From Dictyophora rubrovolvata (taxonomy: Eukaryota > Basidiomycota > Agaricomycetes > Phallales > Phallaceae): 64,000 nucleotides of DNA. Made by a program: the position numbers and the translations under genes. The notes under the pieces are model-generated. The model was not told where the DNA came from. It was given only the letters and a program-made list of their open reading frames with translations, and did no database searches. Below are positions 1 to 11,732 of this stretch, in pieces. Numbering within the stretch: position 1 is the first letter of the stretch; each line of letters begins with the position of its first letter. Location: the NCBI GenBank assembly GCA_029959195.1, contig CP114117.1, positions 310,001-374,000 on the forward strand. Direction: 5' to 3'.

Positions 1-155
1 TTGATTCATCTGTCATTGCTCACTTAATTTTGTTCTTTTCAACATCAAACAACCTCATACTCAACTGCTATTATCTTATATCATTTCGCTCTACACTCTA
101 AACACAGATTTGGTTCCCTGAAGATCTTCTGTTTATCTCCTGTACACTTGCATCA
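1..155 (+). mobile_element. 3' end of an LTR (family A), cut by the window edge
   Basis: These bases match the reverse complement of the LTR at 26136-26290 with about three differences in 155, all C/T. The match stops at the CA that ends that LTR, so this is the right-hand end of another copy in plus orientation. It lies directly against a Plavaka transposase exon read from the other strand, so it inserted into that gene. Whether it is solo or part of a longer element lies outside the window. The near identity implies recent movement. Confidence 0.85.
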
Positions 156-1668
156 CCGCGTACCACACAAGCAATATGCCTCTTCCTTATCAACGGCATG
201 AATGCAAATGCCGGGGTGGAGAACTTGAGTACACGTATCTCCACATGTAACTGCTTCACCATTATGTGAGCATTTGCGGATTGGATGGAATATAACATGG
301 TGGACTTTTTGATACACTTCTCGTTTGAACCTTGTGAACTCAACAGATGTCATAGAGTCGTCTTCATCTTCAGTTGTACTTCTGCCTTCTGAAACCTGGA
401 AAAAAAATCAGACAAACTCTAGGGTTAGACATCAATGACTTACAATGGGCATGTAACCAATTAGTACACCTCCACCATTGTCAGAGCCATTCCTAATCGC
501 CACTGGGAGGAAGCCGGCACGCAAGATTATAGGGTGTTTGATGACAGTCTTGGCTACGTTGCTTTTGTCCAGCCATAGATGTAGCAGTAGGAAACAATGC
601 GGAACACCAGGCTCTTTGGGCAAAGAGTCCTATTTATGTCAGAAAGTAATGTGAGCTTAGGTGAACATGTAGTATGATGAACTACTGACCTGGATTTCCC
701 ACCATAGTTCACCACTGTTGAGTTTGTCATAGAGCTGTGTAAGTCAATGGCCCCGATAAAGCCATTTTTGCTCCGGATACCACATGATTGATTCAGCCAA
801 AGTCGGATCTGAAACTATGTCCAAAATCCATTTCCAGGGATCTCAAAATTGAAAAGTAAATCTATATTCTTTGTTTTTAAAATGGTGTACAACTGTTTCC
901 TCTTGAAACTGTCATGGCGATTCAATATAAAAATAATGGGATAATGATTGCAACTCACCTGAATACTAAAACAACACGCGGCCTTCAAAGACTGATCATA
1001 GTCTTTGAAGGTTTGAATTGTCAGGTAACTACCAGAGGCCCAACATCCATTGATTCCTTCTAGGGTTGTTCGGATGGTTTTGCGGTTGTGGCCCTTTGAC
1101 ACCATCAAATGGCAAAACTCGAAGTCAGGGTGGGTTCAGAATGGGGCCCAAGGTTTCACCTGAGGTTGAGGTTGAGGCTGGTCGGGTTGAGGAGTAGATG
1201 AGGGTTTGACAGTCTCTGGTTCATCCAGAAAAATGACTGTTGGTTTACGATAACTATGAGGGTGATGTAGAATCCGAATGAAGTTGTGCATGAAATGGTC
1301 GGACTGGTCAGACTGGTCATTGACTTCCATATCATCTTCTTCGGACTCTGGATTGTCTAAATAAACATGAACGGTGGGTGCTAATACTGTTACATGAACC
1401 GTAACATACCTGGCATTATTTCGGTAGGTGTGGGTGACATCTCTTGGGGTATCGGGCATCCACCTACATCCCCAGGGTCATCATCTGGGTTTACATTTTG
1501 CAAACATCTGTGAGCTTGCACCCGAGGTATGGCCTGTTCTTGACTTCGTTCCCTTTGACAAGATTTGATGTGTTTGTCAGAGCAACGTTTATTTACAGGC
1601 GAGGCACATACACCACACCATTTCTGATGGTTTTGGAGTCGCAAATGGCATGGAGGTTCAGTCCACAT
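156..1668 (-). pseudogene. Plavaka-type DNA transposase, N-terminal part, cut by an LTR
   Basis: Minus-strand exons read from 1668 downward. The first has a cysteine/histidine-rich start (CHLRLQNHQKWCGVCASP), as at the N-terminus of Plavaka transposases (CACTA superfamily), then a Pro/Gln and acidic linker. Later exons carry family stretches: FEFCHLMVSKGHNRKT (about 1110), SGELWWEIQ (about 700), a block with AIRNGSDNGGGVLIGYMPI (about 440-620) and a last block with CGDTCTQ and AVDKEEAYCLCGTR (about 160-350). Reading stops at the LTR at 155. A 5' intron with GTAAGT donor probably ends just before the ATG at 1668. Several exon joins do not keep frame cleanly (for example around 1390-1460), so I treat it as a broken copy. 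Its C-terminal half is outside the window or lost. Confidence 0.75.
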
Positions 1669-1744
1669 CTGAAGGTAAGGTTTACAGAGAATTAAGATAA
1701 ATTAACGTGGACAAAAATTGAAAGATGAACTTACCTTGGTATCA

Positions 1745-2379
1745 TTCCATTGATTACTGGGGTTTTATGATATGTAGGTAGCACACGTACTTAGCAGAAA
1801 TGAACCAGACGTGCAACATGTGACATGTGACACATGACATACTCAGGTATCCCAACCAATACTCACTACCACTCTTTCACTTTATTCGTACGGCCACACT
1901 TATAATAGACTACCCGTGGGGTAGATAAAGGTGAGGTTTGTTCTCTACATTTTTAGCAGCCTCACTGACATGACAATTCTATAGGCCTCACAGTGGTTCA
2001 CAGTTGCAGCCTGTGCTACCCATCCACCTTCGCTTCCAGTAGCTCGTTTAACCAAACCATTCGGACAGTTCGAATAGGGGGTATGGTGGCCTGCGAGCCT
2101 GAATTTGGTCGACTTGGGTTAGCTATCATTGATGCTGGCATGACTGTGTAAGTCTAACTGTGCTGATCAAACCTGATCAGATTGTCTGACCGACTATCTT
2201 GATCGGATGTAGATACCTCCCCGCTGAACGTATTCAATCTCCAAGTGGTTACCATCAGCAAAATATTTCTCCACTTGATGACTTATGTCATCCATGAACA
2301 CTGTTTTTATATGCCACGCCGCTCACTCACATCCACTAGTCCCCTTGTTACTGTCAGTCACCCCATCCAAAGATCGAAA
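1745..2379. other. Shared 5' region between transposase and DUF6698-like gene
   Basis: No coding sequence seen. This is the divergent spacer between the two flanking genes. It holds a run of CATGTGACA/TGTCACATG-type repeats (about 1815-1840) and several TGATCAG-type words (about 2160-2205), which could be protein-binding sites. That role is inferred only from their repetition. Confidence 0.3.
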
Positions 2380-4263
2380 ATGTCAAGCTCTGACAGTCCT
2401 TTGTCAGATGTAGAACATTCCCCTGATAAGTCAATAGAAAGATACAAACGGGTACTTATAAAGCTACAGTTCCTCCACACTATACAAACTGACCATTTGT
2501 ACACAGGCCCTCAGACATCAAGAGGCCGAGAACAACTGACTATAAATCCTTATTGCCAATGAGCAGAGGCGCCTGGCTGAGCTCACTAACTGTCAACTGA
2601 GTACGCCCGCTGCCTCTCAACCATCTGAACACGGCTCAGACAAGCAGCTTAAGTGTCTCAAACACATCCACATTCCTGAGCTAGTAGCACGCACAGCTAT
2701 TCAAGGAAGTGCTCGGAAGTTTACTTACATGCATGCATTTTGGATTCGACCAACCGACATGGACATTTTCAACCTTGAGCAGGATGAAAATTATGATCCC
2801 CAAACACAATTCACACTCAGCTCCGCAGACAAACAGCAGCAAGGCTTGCTGTTTGACCTCCTAGCCACTGTTCCTGCTAAATGGCATTCGGAGCTGGCAA
2901 CAGACACCTTTAAAAAACAGGCAAGCCTTTACATTTCCATTGCTCATCTGTCTAATATACATCACAGTTTGATCATGAGATGCACCAGCAGAGATCGAAC
3001 ACGAGCACACACCTTCATCAAGCAGGACCGTTTATATTAAACTGTTCTAATGAAATATTTCATGACAAGGAACAATGCACAGCAATATTCAAAAGGTTAA
3101 TTGGCTTCACAGGCCAAAAGAATGGCAAGGATGCTTATGATGTGCTCGCGCCAATCTTATTCAGAGAAGATACCGAGCAGACGGACAAGAGATGGACTAT
3201 TTTCAGGCACCCAATCCTCATGAGGGTATGTATCATGCTATTCCTCATGCTAGTATATACTAATGTAGATTACAGATGTATTCTGCCCTGGTTCGCGGAG
3301 TTGGATCCATCCAAGCCCTCCCTCAAGGCCAGGTGACGAGGAGGGATGGACATGCGACTCTCAAGTCACTTTGGGGAATAAAGGCAATAACATCTGGGGC
3401 AATTGCTATGGCGGCCACCCTGGTAAGCCACTTGTAGATTCACAATTTACAATAATGAACTCACTGGAAATATTTAGGCCCGTTTTGTTGGTTCCGCTGA
3501 CAAGTCTTTACTGGCATGTGGTGCAGACACCGGAATTAACTATCAGGTGGATTACGAACATTACTTCAAGTATCTGCACAAGGGCTTGCACCACAACAAA
3601 CCTTCCGTTATTGACATTTTTCAAACATGGAATAACATATTCTATCTGAACATGCAGGAGGATCCAGGTGCTCCTGCACCTGATCATACTATCCATCTTT
3701 CAGCACTCTTTGATGAAATAGATGCTGAGGAAGGAACTGAAGGCATGGCAAACAACTTGAATAAAACCACCCCTCACAATCCCTCGCCTGAGGCAGAACC
3801 GTGTGCCCCAACACTTTCACATCTTAATGAAGACACGGCAGGTGATGCCAGTACCTTTTCAACCCGTTTTCCGACTGAGGGGCCAACTGGAGAAGAAACC
3901 GAACAAGATGAATCACTCATACCTATACGAACACTGAACTGTTGTGTCACTAGTGAACACACTAGTTTGGCTACAGCACCAACAACAGTATCTGTTGTAG
4001 TCTCCTGTCAAAGTGTGAAGCTGACACCCACTGAATCCATACAGACCGCTTCAACAAATAGGTTATGTCACCGTTCTACATCACCATTGACCGATGTAGA
4101 ACCAGTCATGGCCATGGAAACATTCTATCAAGTTACTCCCAGAACAAGCCAAAACAAGCAAAGGCAGAGTGTACAAAAACATAAGGTCATTCAAAGTGAT
4201 ATTGAGGCCAACAAAAATCAACCTCCGGTACAAAGTTCCAAACGAGCTCGCCACAGCGGCTGA
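2380..4263 (+). CDS. DUF6698-like basidiomycete protein, multi-exon
   Basis: Start chosen at ATG 2380 (MSSSDSPLSDVEHSPD). Introns that keep frame: 2921-2967 (GC-AG type), 3226-3275 and 3423-3477. Joined exons read KHIHIPELVARTA, FWIRPTDMDIFN, FKRLIGFTGQ, RHPILMRMYSALVRGVG, DGHATLKSLWGIKAITS, then a helix-rich end YEHYFKYLHKGL. This matches, from memory, the layout of the DUF6698 family, which is of unknown function and expanded in Agaricomycetes. From about residue 300 the tail is Thr/Ser/Pro-rich and probably disordered, ending in a basic KRARHSG. The link between the first exon and the solid reading from about 2568 is unclear: two stops lie in the simple reading, so either a longer intron (2452 to about 2565) or decay is possible. 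It converges on the acidic-repeat gene. Confidence 0.6.
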
Positions 4264-4371
4264 TCTAAGAAGAAATAATCCATTACTGGCATAGATTATT
4301 ATTCAGCAATATGTTAGTTAAACACTCGTGTCATAGAAATAGACTAGTTTTTATAACAAGTAAAGTGTCAA

Positions 4372-5082
4372 CTAAAGCTTCTTTTCAATCTTTTCCAATA
4401 ATTTAGCAATATTATCAAACCCGCGCATACAGCTAATTGAGGTACATCTCATCTCTGCAAGGATTGCTTGATGATAAACCTTCGACTCCAGGCATGCTTG
4501 CTTCAGTGCTTGAATCTCAGCTAACAGCTCGGCCAACTCATTATCAACTTGATGTGGAAGTGATTCCTTTTGCTTTCCAGCAGCTGCATCTGCAGCCATC
4601 TAAATAGATTGAATAATTTTGGCTACTGGGCTGAATGAATAGTAAGACTCACCTGCCTCTTACGACATCTGGCCTCTGAAGATTTGACAATCCTTTTGAC
4701 ATGGTCCTCTGTTTCAAAGCTTAGCTTGGGCTGTGGGCATGAGTTTATTTGATGACCAGTTAAATTCAGCATTATAGGAATAACTCACCAAACTTTCTTT
4801 CTGGATCTTCTCTGGAAGTGGTTCTAGACCAACCAGATCCGAAAAAGTGTCTGGTTCTGTTGCTGAGTCATCTATAACCACATCTTTTCCCTTATTAGAC
4901 ATGACAGGAAGTGGTTCAAGCAGATCCGAAAAAGTGTCAGGTTCCGTTGCTGAATCATCTATAACCACATCTTTTCCCTTGTTAGACGTGACGGGAAGTG
5001 GTTCAAGACCAACCAGATCCAAAAAAGTATCCGGTTCGGTTTCCGAATCATCCAAAACAACTGCGTTTTCCTTGTTTGACAT
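4372..5082 (-). CDS. Hypothetical protein with acidic tandem repeats and a coiled coil
   Basis: Three exons (5082-4789, 4730-4653, 4599-4372) with GT-AG introns of 58 and 53 nt, all phase 0, give 199 residues. Residues 1-95 are three near-copies of a roughly 30-residue unit: SNKGKDVVIDDSATEPDTF followed by SDL and EPLP. Residues 99-124 are basic (HVKRIVKSSEARCRKRQ). Residues 135-199 form a heptad-like helix (ELAELLAEIQALKQ to LLEKIEKKL) likely to be a coiled coil. No enzyme motif is visible. The repeats are nearly identical at DNA level, so the array is recent or kept homogeneous. It sits tail to tail with the DUF6698-like gene, 108 bp apart. Function unknown. Confidence 0.65.
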
Positions 5083-5095
5083 AAAGAGAACTTGA

Positions 5096-6880
5096 AGTTA
5101 CAGAGCAATAAAAAAAAACCTGGGCAAGGCCTGTTGCCATGTATGACTGGTTTCTATTTTCACCCACTGTTGTCTATGCAACTAGTTCAGGGTTGGTTTA
5201 AATTACATAACACCCCTTGAAGGATATATAAACCTGTCAGTGATGTAGTACTAGACCATCATCTCTTGCCCTCCTTCCACTACCTGGGTCACCAAAGTAA
5301 GGTCCATTATTGAATGAAGCGCTACCTGGTCACTAATGTTTATTACAGAGTCGAATACTAACCGGGTAATATAAATGGGTGAGTTTCACAAACAATTTCA
5401 CAGCCTTGACCCTGTCTGACTGTTGATAACATTAGTGATGCGGCTTATGTACATGTATTTAATTTTAAAGAGACAAGTAGATAAATTGTTTATCAGTAAA
5501 TAAATAGATGTATTTGTAAGTATGTATATAAAAGTGCATTTAATAAATATGACTATTCAACATATATACATTGTGCTGATCAGTGACGCTCGAGCCAGGG
5601 CAAAATAAGTAGGCCAAATATATGCCAATCCGCCTCCAGCCATTCAGACCAGGAAAATGTCCCCAAATCAGGTTCGCAAATTCCAGATCCTCACCATATT
5701 TGGACTCACCTCTCAGATCTGGCTGTACGTTCCATACCATCTCTGGGCATCTCTGATACATCAACCATAGTCTTGATATGGCCTCGGCATTCCTGACCGT
5801 CAACAGGAATACCTGATACACGTCGAGCAGTCCAGATTTCGGTCTTCAATCTGATCAGGCCTTCAGGCTCCGTCAGGCATACCCCCTCCTGACCGAGCCT
5901 GAAGGCCTGATCAGACCAGATCTGGCACTTCCCATTTTTGCGACATGCGGTCATGCTTTTGGCCAAAAACGATACTATGATGCAATGTAAGGGTCTATTA
6001 CGGGAAAGAAGAAGAAGACCCTGAGCATCTCTTCTTTAAGTTTCCAACCGCCCCATCACCCTTTTGTCTGCTACATGCCGGTACAGTGCATACATAGCTT
6101 GAAATACTACCGGGACCGGGGACCTGAAATTTTTTTTCAGTCGCTTCCGACGATTTTTGTAATAACGGTATGACTCGTCATTGTCAATTATATTTTTAGT
6201 ATTTTCGGTGGAGCCTGGCATCACGAGCCGAGGTTAACCTGACATTCAGATCATCACAAAAGAGGGTGCCAATTGAACACGCAAAAGTCAATTACATATC
6301 ATCATGTGAACGAATGTCATAATGCTCCAATATATCCTATTTCATGACAGCTATATTTTGTCTGGGAGAACGTGTACAAAAATGGGCTGGGTTGAAATGG
6401 TGCATAAAACTTGATGTCTTTACGGGGCGATTTCGTATCTGAATATTCTTGACCGGCCGTTCAGCTGTGATATTCACTGTCAAATTAATAAAGCCTACTT
6501 CTGCCGCAATCACTGATGATCGGTGAAACATTCTCGTGGTATCCAACACCCCACAAATCATGAGAACGAAAGCGGGGTTAAAAACGGTGAAATATTTACC
6601 TATTACTGAAAGGTGTACCACAGGGTGACGAACAAGTAACATTATGGACCAAGAGGGGTGTGTGTGAACAAGAATTCCACGGCAGGATTGAGAGAGTTGG
6701 GAGTCAGCCCTGCCAGTCTCTTGACGATCTCACATAGGTAATCGCCACTGGAACCTCATCAAAGGTGGTAATACTAAGATACGCAAACTCAGCCTTTACA
6801 AGCTTTACTGGTACAGTTGATGCAAGATCGTCTTGTACGTAAATGAATAAATATACAATAGTTCGATATTCGTGCCCACA
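5096..6880. other. Stretch without a recognisable gene; promoter-like box and palindrome
   Basis: No protein family recognised on either strand. There is a TATA-like TATATAAACCTG at about 5225 followed by a pyrimidine-rich leader, which looks like a promoter without a visible gene. The region also holds a strong palindrome at 5850-5915 and a 34-nt motif at 5947-5980 repeated elsewhere (separate entries). Short minus-strand ORFs near 5540-5966 and 6337-6642 look like chance. Confidence 0.4.
5850..5915. repeat. 28-bp inverted repeat with 10-nt loop
   Basis: The arms 5850-5877 and 5888-5915 are reverse complements except for one base. Core words are GATCAGGCCTTCAGGCTC and its complement. Related words occur at 36765-36835, inside a P450 relic. 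This may be the core of a small palindromic repeat or the end of an old DNA element. Confidence 0.7.
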
Positions 6881-6903
6881 TCAAGGATGAATCGATGACG
6901 TTT

Positions 6904-8808
6904 CAATCACCGCTTTAATTAACGACAGCTTCTGTGAATTTGGTAAGACCCATCCCAACAGTTCTATTTGTGTTGCTGTTGGTGTCGTAAACAGTTACGA
7001 AGCGTTCCCTAAAAAACCGGTTGAGTAATGGAACAAATTATTATATAGGATTGTCGTACATAAACTTGTTACCTAAAATGGGACCGAAACCTTCACTGGT
7101 GGATACCTTGCCATCAGTTACGGCCAAATAAATATCCTCTGTTTCTATATCTTGACGTGGTAAAATTTGCCCATTTGGTGGCAAGGAGAATATAGTCTTC
7201 CGAATAATTTAGTGAGATGATGAAATTCAATCACGTAACTCTCACCGAACCGAAGTGAAAATCTAATGGGAGTAAACCAGCAAGTTGCTTGGGGTTGATT
7301 TTCAGACGTTGGGCCTTTCGGTCAAACACAGCTCCGGTTGCACTCTGATAAGCCCTAAAAGTCTCAGAAGGGAATGCAATATCTGGATTTCCCGTAACTT
7401 TGAAAAAAATCATATCAAATTCCGGAAATAATATCAAATTTTGAGTCTCACACAATAAAGCAGGCAGGTTCGTCAGTTCTATGCCACCGTACCTATTTTG
7501 AACGTCGATCTTGAAAAAGTCATAGTTGTTCTAAACTACGCACGTGAGGACCATGTCTAAGGAAAAGAATGGTGCAGCCGCGAGTGACGTGGTGGGGGGG
7601 AAAAACGTAATTGTTCCATTGAGGTTATCTGAATTGTCGGGAACGCCGCCAAAAGAAAGGGCACCGGTAGAAACACCCGCAATGCCCACCGGTTTAGCAA
7701 GATAGCTGACAATGGATGAAGAAATCACGCCTATAAAACTTTTAAGCAACTGACGTTAGTTATTCGACGAGATTAGAATTGAGACCTTGTTGCCGGAGAT
7801 TCTGTGCGGTTATGTTACCTTCCGGCGATCGACTCGGAATTTGTTTGAAAACTTACATCAGTCAAAGTGTTAGTCACAATAAACCCAGGCACGCTGCCCA
7901 CGTTGAGGTTATGAGGTCCTGAAAATTGTTTAACTGATGTTCAGATCTGACTTTTCACGAACGAACCAATGCCAAGAATCCCGTCCACACCTTGAATTAA
8001 TGAATTCCATGATTATCTTTGAAAACTGTCGGAACGTACCTTCAGCACCGCTAAAATCACTCGCAAGAGCGAAGCTTTGGTTTTGGACGACAAGGTTGTC
8101 TGACAGAGTAAACGTATCTAAAACTGGAAGCAAGTAATAGAAAGTGAGTAATAGTAATTATATAATCTAGATAACGGGACATACCTTCGATACTCAGCAC
8201 GGAGTCATTGATAGCTGACACTGACACAGTTCGGCCAGTCGTGATTGTGGATGAAGTTGGAATGAATCCGGCTTCTTTAATCAAGATGTTGGCCATACCA
8301 CTACATTCAGAAAGCAACATGAATATCTACTCAACGGTGCAAACATGGCGAGTATTTACGTATCCACGAGGAGGTTGTATAACCGGGCAGGGGGGTTACC
8401 AATACCGACCGAAACAGTGCAGTTATCCTTCATGAAACGGTGCGCATCCATGTTAAAGAAGCACGTTAGAAATAAAAAAGCTCACTTGACTACAGGTCAT
8501 GGGGACGGTGAAGATCTCGTCTAAGATCTCTTGTCTGGTCTTCAAGCTGGCTCGGGCGACCTTTGGGGGTGCATTTTGTCGTGCCGTTTGAATAGGATGG
8601 CGAGCACGACCATGATTGACCTGTTTCGCAACCAAGTTAATACACGCGGAGTGGTTTATAATGCCGTGCCTCGCACCTCAGGCGTTCTGCGCACTACACT
8701 TATATTGGATATCGAAACCGAAGGTTCTGTTAGTATCTGAGAAGGACGTGGTGAAGGTAATGCCAAAATGGCGTTGATAAATAGGATAACAACAAAAATC
8801 GAAAGCAT
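6904..8808 (-). CDS. Pepsin-family (A1) aspartic protease homologue, second active-site Asp missing
   Basis: Starts at ATG 8808 with a signal peptide (MLSIFVVILFINAILALPSP). At least eight small introns give a family-like order: propeptide, then SVGIGNPPARLYNLLVDTGM (first DTG, formed across an intron), a degenerate flap region (GRTVSVSAINDS, no Tyr-Gly), DNLVVQNQSFALASDF, GVDGILGIGP, QQGVISSSIVSYLAKP, GALSFGGVPDN, FPSETFRAYQSATGAVFD and TVYDTNSNTNRTVGMG. Where the second GIVDTGTT-type motif should lie the sequence reads FFKVTGNPDIAF, so the second catalytic aspartate is replaced by valine. The first DTG is followed by Met-Ala rather than Ser/Thr. The join at the C-terminal PILG motif (about 7010-7070) is one nucleotide out of frame with the obvious GT-AG intron. 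It is either a non-catalytic homologue or an early pseudogene. Confidence 0.7.
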
Positions 8809-10530
8809 TAATAAATGGATAGGATGTTGAAGAAGAAAATAATGAGGTCGCCCTATTTGAGCAAAAAAAAATCTTGGCCTCTGATGTCCCTATGGCCTGC
8901 GGCCCCGTCTAGCCGTGCTGTGCCATATACTCCATATGCGACTTTTCATGCATAATATGCAAGGATTTATGTAGCTACAAATGTAGGAGTATATGCTAAG
9001 TCTAGTGGTTCAAGAAGTCTGGCCGACACAATTGATAATAACTTATCAGATGTCGATTATTCAACGCGGCGCACTTCGACTCACCAGTCTTCTTGTCCTC
9101 GGCCTTAGGGCTTAGGCTCCCATCTTTCGGGGTTCGGGTGCTGTGAAAATAGCTGTGCTAATTAGCGCCATAAACACCTCAAGATAATAATTCACGGTAC
9201 CCTAGGACTCTTAGCTAAACTAAAACTAAAAAACGATGTCCATAATTCTAAGGAAGACAAATAAAGAGCGAAGAGAATACTAACAACTTAAATATGTATG
9301 GTTGGGGATGGTGGGAGCCCTTGTAAGCCGGCCCTCTTTCAAGTCCTTCAAGTCCCCTCTTCTTTAGACCAACCCTAACACGTTCCCATCAAACCGTTCA
9401 CTCTCACTTTGCCAAATGGGGAGAAGACTGATGAGTGGAAGTGCGCCGTGTTGAATTGAATATTCGACATCTGATGGGTTATCAATTGTGTCGGTTTGGA
9501 TTCAAAGAAGGCCTAAGGGCTCGGTGCGTGGAAGGGAGGTGGTGGGCAGACCTTCCCTTCCGCGACTGGGTCTCTCATCTCAGTGCGCCTCTACATGTCG
9601 ACGTCTATAAGTCGGGCACCGCTGTCATGGCTTGATTACGAGCTACCGACGACCGTATATATACGAGGCGAGATTTTGATAGTGAGACATGTCCATGGGC
9701 GGGATGGGCGAGGAAGAAAATAAAAGAAAAAGGAAGCAAAAAAAAGGGAATCTAAGGAGTATCCGGATCCCCGCCGCTGTGGTGGGCAATGAGATGGGCG
9801 GTCAAGTGTCACACATGTCACATGTCGCCATATCCACCGTTCACCACGACAACGCTTACCTGCTCCGCTGGCACTCTTGTCCCTTTGATGTTGAAGTCTG
9901 GTTAGAGGACTTACGACGGGTGCCGCAATTCGTTATACGAATCTCCGACATCGATAAAACACCGCCCACAAGGCCTTTTTGTCATCGTCATAATCTATTT
10001 TATCGTCCTCTTCACTCTTATGATCCCGATTACAACGATCATCGAATTGAAACAGTCGCAGTAACGAAAAGCAAGCGATCCGTATCATCACGCACATCTG
10101 GAAATGGGCGCGACACAAGAACATACCACAAGGAGGTATTCTAGAAACCTTTGGCACTCACGGCGAGATCTTCATTGTCGTCAATGACACCATGCGCGCG
10201 AGCGAAACGTCGACACCTCATACATAACAACCACCGACTCACATCCACGGCTGTAGCGCTTTACCCGAAGGACTCGCCGCATTCCAATAATGAGACGGGT
10301 GTTGCGGGTTCACTCCGGGCTTATACATATTTTGAGATAGATGCGATGTAGCAAACATGGGGCAATCTGATGGATAATAAATCTGATTTACACCCACAAG
10401 GTATGGCAGTTTCATAACAATATCAGTTGGAATATGTTTCAAATGTCCGAAGCATACTCAACACGTTTTCGGAACAATTCCGTTAACTTTCACCTAGCTG
10501 CGTTTTAGTTAGGAACAACGGTTATTTTAA
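8809..10530. other. Intergenic region without a recognisable gene
   Basis: Plus-strand open stretches at 9435-9635 and 9689-10144 (151 codons) show no domain I recognise. The second is low-complexity at its start and may be chance. A TATATATAC box lies near 9655. I see no RNA gene or transposon end. Confidence 0.35.
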
Positions 10531-10536
10531 ACTGCG

Positions 10537-11480
10537 ATGTCTTTGTTGTTCTTCGACCTCGCCATTGCTCCTATAGGATTATCCCTATCTACGTTTCTGA
10601 AGTACATTGATTTCACCTCGCGTCCGTCCGTATGCCTTCCCTGATGATTTATGATGGCCCTACGTCCCAGACTTGGTGTTTAACTTAACGATGAGCTTAT
10701 TAAATCATGTAAACACTGTCAGGGTAAATCGAACCATAAAATTGAGTAAATGCCACGTCACGGGCAGCACTGAATTGCGGTTATCATTCACAATATGCGG
10801 GTTTTTTTGGTCACGAATTGTCTACCTCTGCTTTGTTTTTCACCATTCCATTTGTCTTTACAGTTACTTGGTCCAGGGATGTGTTACTCGTCACTCTACG
10901 TATACTCAAATACCTCGGCGATCTGTTAAAACTTAAGGCTGTTCTTTTTACCGGGCGCGTTGAATTAGTCATAACTATGTAGTTTATTTGCCCATCGTTC
11001 TCACCGCATACCTTTGGTAAAGCCGTTTGAAAACTGTCTGTTGTATCCGAAGTAATCAATGACTTATCAAACTTCCATAGCAGATTTCAATGGAGGAATC
11101 AGTAACACTCTTCTTCTCGACCTTGGAATGATGCCGAGAACAACGATCCAAACGGTCACAGCAACGAAGGGAAAGGGGGTCCGTACAGTCACTCGGAGAA
11201 AATGAATATCAAGAAATGAGTCCCACTAGAGTCCTTATAAGAGGGAAGTCCTTTTTCACCGCTGTGCTTACTAGTCGTCAGGGTTGTGTGCTGACAACGA
11301 AGTTAGATTTTGCATAACTGTCACCCGTTTACCTTCTTGATACATATACCGCACGGGGCTTGACTTCTGCTTCTATCCTTTCTTATCTGTGGCACCTTAT
11401 TGCATCCACGTGCTTAGTAGAGCCTAAACGTCCCACGGAGCTTTCCGTGTCCAGGGAAGAATTATCCCATTGGACCGCAG
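10537..11480 (+). pseudogene. Cytochrome P450 relic at the left edge of the array
   Basis: At 10537 the DNA matches the first exon of the neighbouring P450 genes (ATGTCTTTG, then the CGCCATTGCTCCTATAGG stretch), after which the reading frame is lost. A later piece at about 11360-11450 resembles the exon that reads FFLAMALYP in intact copies. The central part (10640-10970) is homologous to the minus strand at about 37060-37400, so both derive from one earlier P450-containing duplication. It has many stops and short gaps and cannot encode a full protein. Confidence 0.6.
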
Positions 11481-11732
11481 GTACGTACGCGTAGGAGGTA
11501 TTTCGAATAACCTCAATGACAATGTTGGTGGGTAGGTCCAGGCGACTCGTTAGTACTGCGTGAAGGTGGTCGCGGGAGTCGGGCCGTGGAGGAGAGTACT
11601 AGGGGTAGGAATTTCCGATTGTGTAGGAGTTGATATTCTTTAGATGGAATGCTGCCAATTTGTAAACGGCAATTATGTATACTGTGTGAATGTCGGAGCC
11701 GACATGCGACTCACGATGAAGGTCAGATGCCT

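Noticed and set aside
1-155. Complete retroelement at the left edge
   Set aside because: Only the end of an LTR is visible; nothing in the window shows internal genes of that element.
6337-6642. 101-codon minus-strand ORF downstream of the aspartic protease
   Set aside because: No family recognised and it does not extend the protease; it is probably chance or old decay.
9689-10144. 151-codon plus-strand ORF as a gene
   Set aside because: No motif, biased start and no intron pattern like its neighbours; I cannot separate it from chance.
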